Assembly (NCBI RefSeq): GCF_025717005.1 | Contig: NZ_JAOVZU010000004.1 | Location: forward strand, 310,001 to 374,000 | Length of the DNA stretch: 64,000 bases | Source of the DNA: Actinotalea endophytica | Lineage (GTDB): Bacteria > Actinomycetota > Actinomycetes > Actinomycetales > Cellulomonadaceae | Direction of reading: 5' to 3' | Shown: positions 57,536-64,000 of the stretch, one piece after another | How the letters are laid out: every line of letters begins with the position of its first letter | Position numbering within the stretch: position 1 is the stretch's first letter | Notes under the pieces: model-generated | What the model was told of the DNA's origin: nothing | The model's input: only the letters and a program-made list of their open reading frames with translations | The model's database searches: none | Made by a program: the position numbers and the translations under genes

Positions 57536-58558
57536 TCAGTGCCGGACGATGGATGTCGCGCGCACGACGAGCTCGGGCGAGAACAGGGTCTGCTCGTGGG
57601 TGTGGTCCCCCGACCCGTCCATCTCGGCCATCAGGAGGGCCGCGCCCCGGGCGCCGATGTCACGCGCCGGCTGGCGCACCGTGGTCAGCGGACGGCGTGC
57701 CGCGGCGGCCACCGAGATGTCGTCGTAGCCCACCAGGGCCACGTCCTCGGGCACACCGATCCCGCGGTCGATCAGCGCGGTGAGCGTTCCCATCGCGAGC
57801 AGGTCGTTGACCGCGAAGAGCGCGTCGGGCCGGTCGCCCGCGGACCGGCTGGCGATCACCGCCGCAGCCTCCGAGCCCGCCTGGACGAAGTAGGACGAGG
57901 TCGTGATGACCTCGAACCGTGCCCCGGCGGCTTCGGCGGCCGCGCGAGCACCACGGGAACGCTCCCGGATCTGGGGCAGGTCCCGGGGGCCGCGCACCAG
58001 CGCGATGTGGCTCCGACCCTGTGCGAGCAGGTGCTCGACCGCGATCGCGCCACCCCGGGCGTCGTCGACGGCGACCGAGCAGTGGTCCCGGTCCGGCGCC
58101 GGGACGTCGAGGAACACGACCGGCACACCCCGCTTCTCGAACGACGCGAGCCCTGCAGGCACGTCACTGCTCGGCGCGATCAGCAGCCCGCGGACGCGCT
58201 GGGACTCGAAGAGCTCGATGAGGCTGCTCTCGACGTCCACGTCCTGCGTGGCGTTGCCGAGGAGGGTGGAGTACCCGCCACCGGCGAGCACGGCGCTGGC
58301 CCCCTGCATGACGTCGGCGAAGAACGGGCTGGTCGCCTCGCTGACGATCATGCCCACGGCCCGGCTCTGGCCGAGGCGCAGCGCGCGCGCCGCGTCGTTG
58401 CGTACGTAGCCGAGCTCGTTGATCGCGGCCGTCACCCGGGCGAGGGTCTCCGGCGCCACCACCTGCGGGCGGTTGAGCACGTTCGAGACCGTGCTCAGCG
58501 CGACGCCGGCGCGAGCGGCGACGTCGCGGACCGTCACGGCCCCGGGGCGTTCGCGCAT
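57536..58558 (-). CDS. LacI-family transcriptional regulator of the ABC/CocE regulon
   Basis: A 340-residue repressor. The helix-turn-helix lies at about residues 8-30 (VTVRDVAARAGVALSTVSNVLNRP), the hinge with AARALRLGQSRAVG, and the C-terminal core with LVGYDDISVAAAARRPLTTVRQPARDIGARGAALL. It lies between the CocE-like gene and the ABC operon, all on the minus strand. Operators of the form TTGCAACGTTACAA precede both neighbours, and a weaker copy precedes this gene, so it is the likely shared repressor. The inducer is unknown. Confidence 0.93.
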   Translation of the reverse strand: MRERPGAVTVRDVAARAGVALSTVSNVLNRPQVVAPETLARVTAAINELGYVRNDAARALRLGQSRAVGMIVSEATSPFFADVMQGASAVLAGGGYSTLLGNATQDVDVESSLIELFESQRVRGLLIAPSSDVPAGLASFEKRGVPVVFLDVPAPDRDHCSVAVDDARGGAIAVEHLLAQGRSHIALVRGPRDLPQIRERSRGARAAAEAAGARFEVITTSSYFVQAGSEAAAVIASRSAGDRPDALFAVNDLLAMGTLTALIDRGIGVPEDVALVGYDDISVAAAARRPLTTVRQPARDIGARGAALLMAEMDGSGDHTHEQTLFSPELVVRATSIVRH

Positions 58559-58612
58559 GCTCGTATCCTGTCACCTCACCGCACCCGGACCGCGCAGCGC
58601 GGCGGAACCGGT

Positions 58613-58626
58613 TTGCGACGTTGCAC
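58613..58626 (-). promoter_or_regulatory. weaker LacI operator upstream of the lacI-type gene
   Basis: TTGCGACGTTGCAC matches the strong operator TTGCAACGTTACAA at 11 of 14 positions. It lies 55 nt upstream of the regulator start codon, between that gene and the CocE-like gene. This suggests autoregulation with lower affinity. Confidence 0.5.
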
Positions 58627-58644
58627 AGCGATTCGCACGCCCGG

Positions 58645-58667
58645 GACACCGCCTCCCCCTGGGTGTC
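58645..58667 (-). terminator. hairpin just after the CocE-like stop codon
   Basis: GACACC (58645-58650) and GGTGTC (58662-58667) form a perfect 6-bp stem with an 11-nt loop, immediately next to the stop codon at 58670. A short stem without a T-tract, it may be a weak terminator or stability element. Confidence 0.35.
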
Positions 58668-58669
58668 GC

Positions 58670-60391
58670 TCACCCCGGAGGCGCCACCGGCAGCACGAGG
58701 CTGCTGGGGTGCGCCGGACCCCAGACCACCGTCTGGCGGGCCGGTACGGCATCCTCGGGCGTCGAGGTCGCCACCGGGACCATCCGGTGCGGGTTGCGGT
58801 CGAACCGTGGGAAGTTCGACCCGGCCACCTGGACTCGCACCCGGTGGCCGGCGCGGAACAGGTGGCTCGTCGACCCCACCGTGACCACGAACCGGGTGAC
58901 CTCGTCCGGCACCAGCGGCGACGCGGCCCCATCCCGGTACCGGGCACGGAGGATCCCGTCGGTCACACCGAGGCTCAGCCCGTCGGCGTCGACGTCGCAC
59001 AGCCGCACGGTCCAGTCGCAGTCCTCCTGGTCGCACCGCCCCCACAGCTCGGCCTCGACGGTACCGGCGACGTGCAGGTCCTCGACGAGCGGCGGCGACG
59101 TCCAGACCAGCACGTCGTCGCGCGCCTCCACCTCGGCCTGGTCCTTGGCGCCGGAGTTGGTCGCCATGAGCAGGCCCGGCAGGAACGACGGACCGCCCAC
59201 GGTCGGCACGGGGTCGTCGGGATCCGCGACGAAGGAGCACTCGCCGGCGACCCCGGCCTCCTCCCCGAGCACTCCGTCCTGACGGAGGTGCCATCGCTGC
59301 GGCGCCACACCCGGCAGCGGCCAGCGGTCGGCGGTCCGCCACACGTCGATGCCGCCGGTGAAGTAGCGGACCTTGGGCAGGTCCGGCTCCCGGCCGTCGA
59401 GCACCGCGCGGAACAGCTCGAGCTGCTGGCCCTGGATGTCGATGCCCCACGCGGACGCGTCGTAGCCGAGCCAGCCGTCGCCCTGCCAGTCGCTCATGTT
59501 GCCGTGCGACCAGGGCCCGGCCAGCAGGTACTGCCGGTCGGCCGCCGGGGCCCCCGGGTCCACCGCCCGGCGGTAGGCCTGCAGCCCGCCCTCGCAGAAG
59601 ATGTCGTGCCAGCCGACCACGTGCAGCGCGGGCACCTCGAGCCGGGGCATGAGCTGCGAGACGTCGACGGCGTCCCACTCCGCGTCCTCCTCGGGCCGGG
59701 CGAGCCAGCTCGCCGTGTACGGCGCGATGAGGGCGAGGTCCTCGTCGAGCACGGGCCGGCGGGCCAGCGTCGCGGGCGGGTCGTGCTGGAGCCGGGCGAG
59801 CACCTCGGTCGCGCGCGCGAGGTCCTCGGGTGCGTCGGCGTGCCGGCGCGGCACGTCGGCGGCGCCCAAGGACTCCAGCACCCACAACACCTCCAGGCCG
59901 AGCTGGAGCGCCCCGCCCTGGTAGGTCCAGTCGGCCCGGTAGTGGTCCATGCTCAGCTGAGGCGCGATCGCGACCAGAGCCTCGGGACGGCCGCTCGCGG
60001 CCAACCACTGCGTGGCTCCGACGTAGGACGCGCCGTACATGGCGACCCGGCCGTCGCAGAAGTCCTGCGCGGCGAGCCAGTCGACGGTGTCCGCACCGTC
60101 GCTCCGCTCGGCCGCGAACGGCCAGAAGCTCCCCTCCGAGCCGTTGCGACCGCGGGTGTCCTGGATCGCCACCGCGAACCCGGCCGCGACCGCGTGGGGC
60201 GGCTCGAGGTTGAGGATGAACTGGCTCTGGAAGGCCGACTCCTTGCCGTAGGGCGTCCTGGCCAGCAGCACCGGCCACGGTCCAGGTCCGTCCGGGACGT
60301 AGAGGTCCGTCGCGAGCCGGACGCCGTCACGCATCGGCACCGCCACGTCGCGCCGGACGAGGAAGCTCGGTGCCGGCCGGTGGACGCTCAT
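58670..60391 (-). CDS. CocE/NonD-family hydrolase (X-Pro dipeptidyl-peptidase S15-like esterase)
   Basis: A 573-residue alpha/beta-hydrolase of the CocE type. It starts with the family entry VRRDVAVPMRDGVRLATDLYVP, and the nucleophile Ser lies in VAMYGASYVGATQW (~115-128). The acid and His fall in VVGWHDIF and LLAGPWSHGNM. The C-terminal jelly-roll domain contains RLCDVDADGLSLGVTDGILRARYRDG and GHRVRVQVAGSNFPRFDRNPH. No signal peptide is present. It cleaves esters or amides, with cocaine esterase and acyl-amino-acid hydrolases as relatives. It shares a LacI operator with the ABC importer and so likely acts on the imported compound. Confidence 0.92.
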   Translation of the reverse strand: MSVHRPAPSFLVRRDVAVPMRDGVRLATDLYVPDGPGPWPVLLARTPYGKESAFQSQFILNLEPPHAVAAGFAVAIQDTRGRNGSEGSFWPFAAERSDGADTVDWLAAQDFCDGRVAMYGASYVGATQWLAASGRPEALVAIAPQLSMDHYRADWTYQGGALQLGLEVLWVLESLGAADVPRRHADAPEDLARATEVLARLQHDPPATLARRPVLDEDLALIAPYTASWLARPEEDAEWDAVDVSQLMPRLEVPALHVVGWHDIFCEGGLQAYRRAVDPGAPAADRQYLLAGPWSHGNMSDWQGDGWLGYDASAWGIDIQGQQLELFRAVLDGREPDLPKVRYFTGGIDVWRTADRWPLPGVAPQRWHLRQDGVLGEEAGVAGECSFVADPDDPVPTVGGPSFLPGLLMATNSGAKDQAEVEARDDVLVWTSPPLVEDLHVAGTVEAELWGRCDQEDCDWTVRLCDVDADGLSLGVTDGILRARYRDGAASPLVPDEVTRFVVTVGSTSHLFRAGHRVRVQVAGSNFPRFDRNPHRMVPVATSTPEDAVPARQTVVWGPAHPSSLVLPVAPPG

Positions 60392-60405
60392 CGCGCAGCT
60401 CCTAT

Positions 60406-60457
60406 CGTTGCAACGTTACAACGATGTCAAGGTAGGGCCACGCCGGGTCCGCGTCAA
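60406..60457 (-). promoter_or_regulatory. promoter and LacI operator of the CocE-like gene
   Basis: On the minus strand, TTGACG (60452-60457) is exactly 17 nt from TACCTT (60429-60434). The operator CGTTGCAACGTTACAACG (60406-60423, 16 of 18 positions palindromic) lies directly downstream, overlapping the expected transcription start. A ribosome site GGAG follows. The operator core is identical to the one at 57432. Confidence 0.8.
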
Positions 60458-60562
60458 GGCGCCCTCAGCCAACGCTTGTCGAAGATGCCCTTCGGGCGCT
60501 GTCCGGTCAGGCCCGTGCGGGGTCGCGGACCGGATGCGCCGTGGCATCAACCCTGGCTCGCG

Positions 60563-61264
60563 TCAGCCGCGCAGCTCGCGCAGCTCGATCTCCGTTCCGT
60601 TCTGGGTTGCCGCGAGCTTGCCCTTCCACGGCCCCTTGGCGGGGTAGATGCCGCTGAAGACCCCCACGAACTCGTCGCCCTGGCTCTGCAGGATCGTCGC
60701 GATCGGCAGGAGTGCCGCTGTCGCCGCTCGAAGGACTTCGTCGACCACGGTGGACGTGGGGTTCTTGATCAGAGCCATCAACGTGTCGGTGAGCGACCCG
60801 CCCTTGGTCAGGTCCGCGTGCACCTTGGCCATGACCTCACCCACGTGGCGGGTCCCCTGGTCGGCGTCGCAGACGACGAGGTAGACCATCAGGCCGCCCT
60901 TGAGCACGTGAGGTGGGTAGACCGGCGAACCGTCGCCAAGCGTGAACGAGATCGTCTCCCCGCGGCGCACGCGGTAGATCGCCTGATCCGGGACCTGCTC
61001 GGGCGGCAGGACTATCGGTGCCCGGCCGCTCAGGTCGAACGCCACCGTCATGAAGTAGATCTGGTCGCGCCTGCCGAGCAGCCCCCACAGCCCGTCCCAG
61101 TTGCGTGTGACCCGTAGCGAGATCAGAGAGAGCCCGCGTGGCCTTCCGGACGACGGGAACACCGCCTCGGCTGGTGCTTCGTCCTCGGTGACGGCAGTGC
61201 GCCTGCGTTCGACGAGCAACTCAGGGCCGCCAACGTGGATCGCCTCGGCGAACATCGAGGTCAC
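60563..61264 (-). CDS. unknown protein divergent from the CHAT protease gene
   Basis: A 233-residue protein that I do not recognise. It has no signal peptide and no clear membrane helix, though GGLMVYLVVCDAD is hydrophobic. Its first ~130 residues look beta-rich (LSLISLRVTRNWDGLWGLLG, IYFMTVAFDLSGRAPIVLP, YRVRRGETISFTLGDG). Its last 100 are alpha-helical then beta (VVDEVLRAATAALLPIATILQ, DEFVGVFSGIYPAKGPW). This could be a sandwich-plus-helix fold. The start is GTG at 61264 with GAGGTG upstream; ATG 61255 is the alternative. Being divergent from a CHAT protease by 109 nt, it could be its substrate, sensor or toxin partner (inference). Confidence 0.72.
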   Translation of the reverse strand: MTSMFAEAIHVGGPELLVERRRTAVTEDEAPAEAVFPSSGRPRGLSLISLRVTRNWDGLWGLLGRRDQIYFMTVAFDLSGRAPIVLPPEQVPDQAIYRVRRGETISFTLGDGSPVYPPHVLKGGLMVYLVVCDADQGTRHVGEVMAKVHADLTKGGSLTDTLMALIKNPTSTVVDEVLRAATAALLPIATILQSQGDEFVGVFSGIYPAKGPWKGKLAATQNGTEIELRELRG

Positions 61265-61373
61265 GGCTTCACCTCACCGCCCGTAGGAGGAGTGCGCCTA
61301 GCTGCGACTCTAGCGCCGGGCGGGACCGCTGAGTACCGTCCAAGCCGGGAGTACTTCCGCAGAGGGCGCGCTG
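61265..61373. promoter_or_regulatory. divergent region between the orphan gene and the CHAT gene
   Basis: 109 nt containing the start region of both genes. The sequence is GC-rich. There is no evident operator, but the arrangement suggests common control. A weak GAGGGC element precedes the CHAT ATG. Confidence 0.35.
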
Positions 61374-64000
61374 ATGGACGCACCGACTCACCAGACGGAC
61401 GTAGGTGACCCGTCCGAACGGAGCGGCCTGCTCGCGAGCCTGCGCGAGTCGATCGCCCGGCTGTCGCCCGACGAGAGCCCCCGCGGCATGGCGGCGATGG
61501 ACCTGGGGATCGCGCTCGGCCTCGAGTGGGTGGCCGACCCACACGAGGACCGGTGGGCGGCCGCTCTCGCCGAGCTCGACCGGATCCGGGAGCCGGTGGC
61601 GCGCACGAGTCACATGCTGCCGCTCTACGAGCTGGCGCTCGGTCAGCTCTGGTACATCCGGGCGGACGCCACCGAGGACCCCGACGACGAGGCCGCCGCG
61701 ATCGATCAGCTCGAGGTCGCGCGACGAAGCGTGCGCCCGGGCGCCGGGGTCCACCTGACCGCCTCCACCCATCTGGGGACGTTGCGGCTGCGGATCGCCG
61801 ACCGCACCGGCGACCCGGTGGCGCTCGCAGGAGCGATCCAGGACTTCGAGGACGTGGTACCGGCTCCTCGCGCACGGGATTGGGAGAGGGCTCGCAGCCT
61901 CGAGCTCCTGGCGCGCGCGTTGTGGTCGCGGTACCGACGGGCCCGCGACCGCGAGGACATCGCAGCCGCGATCGGTCTCGCGGTCGCGGCTCTTGAGGCG
62001 CCCGTCGAGGGGCTGGACAACGTGCCCCAGCTCCACGCCCTCCTGGGGAGCCTCTTCGGAGAGGCCTACGAGCTCACGAAGGACCCAGCGCACGCCGATC
62101 GGTCGGTAGCGGAGTACGAGCAACGTCTCGCCGTGACGTCGGATGACCTCGAGGACGAAGCCGTCGCGCACGACAACGCCAGCAACGCGTATGCCCGGCG
62201 CTACGAGGCCCGTCGCGACGTGCGCGACCTCGTGCGAGCAGAGGAGGAGTCCGCGGCTGCCCTCGCCCTCGCTCCGCCGTCGACGGGGAGTCGCGGCCGG
62301 ATGTGGATCAATCGATCGATCTCGCTGGTCGAGCGAGGCGTGCGTGAACGCGACGGGACAGCGCTCGACGAGGCCGTCCAGGCGGCGCGCACGGGCCTCG
62401 CGGACGCCTTCGATGCCCCTGACGTGCGCCCCCGCCTGCACTACCAGCTGGCCAACGCGCTGTTGTGTCGCCAGGCACTCTGGGGCAAGGCCTCCGGTAC
62501 CGGCGTGCACGACGAAGCGACGTCGCACCTCGAGGAAGCGCTGCGCGAGCTCCTGGCCGACAACGCCTCACTGCCGGTGCGCCAACGACTCGGCACCCGT
62601 AGCATCGCCGCTCGCGCGCAGTCGATGCTGGTCGGCCTGCACCTCAGCCGCAGCCGCGAGCTCGGTGGCGCCGACGCGGGTCCTCACCTCGACCTGGCGT
62701 TCGCGTCCGCCGAGGCAGGCAAGGCCCCGCTGCTGATCCAGGAGATCCTGCGACGTGGACTCGAACCACCGCCCGAGCTCGACGAAGGAGTCGCTCGGTG
62801 GGAGTCACAGCTGCTGGGTGACGCAGCCGCCCTCGACCTGCGCGAACTCCTCGAGGCCACTGACGACCCAGCTCTCGAGCTGCGTCACCTGCACAGGCGC
62901 CAGAGCGTGCACCGCGAGCTTGACCGACTGTGGGACGAGATGTCGCGGCACGGGCCGGGGTCGGTACGCCGGTACGCCCGGTTCAGGCGGGACGTCCTGG
63001 CAGCGCTCTTGGACTCACTCCCGTCACGCTCACCTGGGTGCGACCTGGTTTCACTGGCAGTGCCGCGGTACGTGGACGCCTCCGGGCAGCAACAAGCCCG
63101 GATGTGCTTCCTGCTCCTGCGAGATGGGGCGCAGCACGCCGAGATCATGTGCGAGGTCGCCGAGGAGGTCCTGGCGCAGGCGGTCAACGGCCTGCCGTTG
63201 ACGGGCGACGACCGAGCCGACGATGGCGCCGCGACCCCGGCGGCCTTGCAGCCCCTGGTGGACGCACTGGCCGCCGCCCCGCACCCGGTCTCGAGGTGCC
63301 TGGCGATCTCGCCGACCACGGACACGTTCACCCTCCCGTGGCAGCTGCTCTTCCTGCGCGCCGGTTGGTGCACGGAGCTCGGCCGGCCAACGCCCGTGCT
63401 CGTCCTGCCCAACCAGGCTCTCATGATGACCCCGCTGGAGGGGAACAGCTACACCTGGAGTGAGGACCTCAACGTCGCCGAGCGGATGGGCATCGAGGAC
63501 CCGGACAACGTGGCGCAGTACGTCCGGGTCAGCTTCCCCGACGCGGCCCGGGAGACCTCGGGTGCCGCCGTCCTGGGGGATCCCACCGGCGATCTGCCCA
63601 GCGCCGCCGACGAGGCGCGCCACGTCGCCGAGCTCCTTGCCGTTCAGCCCCTGCTCGGCGCAGCAGCGACCCGCGACGCCGTCCTTCGTGCGGTGGAGGG
63701 GGCCACCGTCGTGCACGTGGCAGCGCACGCACAGATCGACCCCGACCAGCCGCTGAGCAGCCGAGTCAGGCTCGCCGACGGGTCGCTACCTGCCGGTGCG
63801 CTCCTTGGTAGCCGAGGAGGAGCACGGCTGGTCGTGCTCTCGGCCTGCCACAGCGGCTACGGCGAGTCGCTGGGAGGTGGCGAGCTCGCCGGCCTCAGCA
63901 CCGCCTTGCTGCGGGCCGGCTGCCACGCCGTGGTCGCGAGCTCCTGGGACGTCGATGACGCCGCCACGGACTACCTCATGACCGAGTTCCACGCGCGACG
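61374..64000 (+). CDS. TPR-CHAT caspase-like protease (3' end outside window)
   Basis: An open frame of at least 875 codons from ATG 61374 that runs off the window. Residues ~20-480 are alpha-helical repeats of TPR character (for example LPLYELALGQLWYIRADATEDPDDEAAAIDQLEVARR). From about 560 the chain enters a CHAT protease domain. The catalytic His is His785 in VVHVAAHAQ and the Cys is Cys825 in VVLSACHSGYGE, followed by LSTALLRAGCHAVVASSWDVDDAATD, the classic CHAT ending. CHAT proteins are caspase-related peptidases found in defence and stress systems. The orphan protein divergent to it may be the partner. The promoter was not identified. Confidence 0.88.
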   Translation, partial: MDAPTHQTDVGDPSERSGLLASLRESIARLSPDESPRGMAAMDLGIALGLEWVADPHEDRWAAALAELDRIREPVARTSHMLPLYELALGQLWYIRADATEDPDDEAAAIDQLEVARRSVRPGAGVHLTASTHLGTLRLRIADRTGDPVALAGAIQDFEDVVPAPRARDWERARSLELLARALWSRYRRARDREDIAAAIGLAVAALEAPVEGLDNVPQLHALLGSLFGEAYELTKDPAHADRSVAEYEQRLAVTSDDLEDEAVAHDNASNAYARRYEARRDVRDLVRAEEESAAALALAPPSTGSRGRMWINRSISLVERGVRERDGTALDEAVQAARTGLADAFDAPDVRPRLHYQLANALLCRQALWGKASGTGVHDEATSHLEEALRELLADNASLPVRQRLGTRSIAARAQSMLVGLHLSRSRELGGADAGPHLDLAFASAEAGKAPLLIQEILRRGLEPPPELDEGVARWESQLLGDAAALDLRELLEATDDPALELRHLHRRQSVHRELDRLWDEMSRHGPGSVRRYARFRRDVLAALLDSLPSRSPGCDLVSLAVPRYVDASGQQQARMCFLLLRDGAQHAEIMCEVAEEVLAQAVNGLPLTGDDRADDGAATPAALQPLVDALAAAPHPVSRCLAISPTTDTFTLPWQLLFLRAGWCTELGRPTPVLVLPNQALMMTPLEGNSYTWSEDLNVAERMGIEDPDNVAQYVRVSFPDAARETSGAAVLGDPTGDLPSAADEARHVAELLAVQPLLGAAATRDAVLRAVEGATVVHVAAHAQIDPDQPLSSRVRLADGSLPAGALLGSRGGARLVVLSACHSGYGESLGGGELAGLSTALLRAGCHAVVASSWDVDDAATDYLMTEFHAR

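Noticed and set aside
60424-60562. tRNA or small RNA in the gap upstream of the CocE-like gene
   Set aside because: No cloverleaf arrangement and no T-loop consensus found; the gap is explained by the promoter and by the end of the orphan gene.
1-64000. Horizontal transfer island or prophage spanning the window
   Set aside because: No transposase, integrase, phage gene, terminal repeats or composition shift was seen; all clusters share the same high-GC codon pattern.

Overview
The window is high-GC DNA with strongly GC-biased third codon positions, many GTG starts, AGGAGG-type ribosome sites and very short intergenic gaps. It also carries actinobacterial features: a DppC-DppD fused ABC protein, lipoprotein solute-binding proteins next to glycoside hydrolases, and a ROK/LacI/MocR-rich regulator set. 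The best guess is a plant-polysaccharide-degrading, probably facultatively anaerobic actinobacterium of the Cellulomonas/Micrococcales kind. This is inferred from content, not from a marker gene. No rRNA, tRNA, CRISPR array, insertion sequence or phage gene was seen.

Layout. (1) 1-392: 3' end of an SDR dehydrogenase. (2) 411-13963, minus strand: a LacI-controlled oligosaccharide operon. It has a Dpp/Opp-type ABC importer (dppA, dppB, a dppC-dppD fusion, dppF) followed by GH43, GH42 and GH3 glycosidases and a nucleoside-hydrolase-like enzyme; the LacI gene sits just upstream. (3) 14198-19390, minus: a beta-glucoside-type PTS operon (IIBC, an Old-Yellow-Enzyme-family reductase, IIA, a BglG/LicT antiterminator). 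Its long leader has a near-consensus promoter and a recognisable RAT antiterminator sequence. (4) 19391-31328, minus: an eleven-gene operon with close homologues of CaiA, CaiB, CaiC and FixA, FixB, FixC, FixX, the carnitine/crotonobetaine-reduction and electron-bifurcating set. It has two MFS carriers, a MaoC-type hydratase and an esterase in place of CaiT, CaiD and CaiE, and a divergent membrane-anchored LuxR regulator (31629-33071). The esterase gene is broken by a 71-nt low-complexity insert that looks like a sequence artefact. (5) 33123-43199: a ROK-controlled glycan locus (GH42, acetyl-xylan-esterase family, sugar ABC importer, GH95 fucosidase) with the same operator at two promoters. (6) 43264-47638: a MocR regulator divergent from a split Tm-1-like pair (UPF0261 plus TIM-barrel) and a DUF1097-like membrane protein. 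(7) 47694-49827: drug-exporter MFS with a divergent MarR repressor and a strong inverted-repeat operator. (8) 50119-52796: exported metallophosphoesterase and an unknown membrane protein. (9) 52873-60391, minus: ribose-type ABC importer, two esterases/hydrolases and a LacI regulator, tied together by three copies of one operator. (10) 60563-64000: an orphan protein divergent from a TPR-CHAT caspase-like protease that runs off the window.

Together the loci suggest a cell that imports and hydrolyses acetylated, fucosylated and galactosylated plant glycans by several independently regulated routes. It may also use an unsaturated, CoA-activated acid as electron acceptor through the Cai/Fix system. 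The Cai/Fix variant, the PTS operon with an embedded flavin reductase, the split Tm-1 locus and the CHAT pair are the parts most worth experimental attention.
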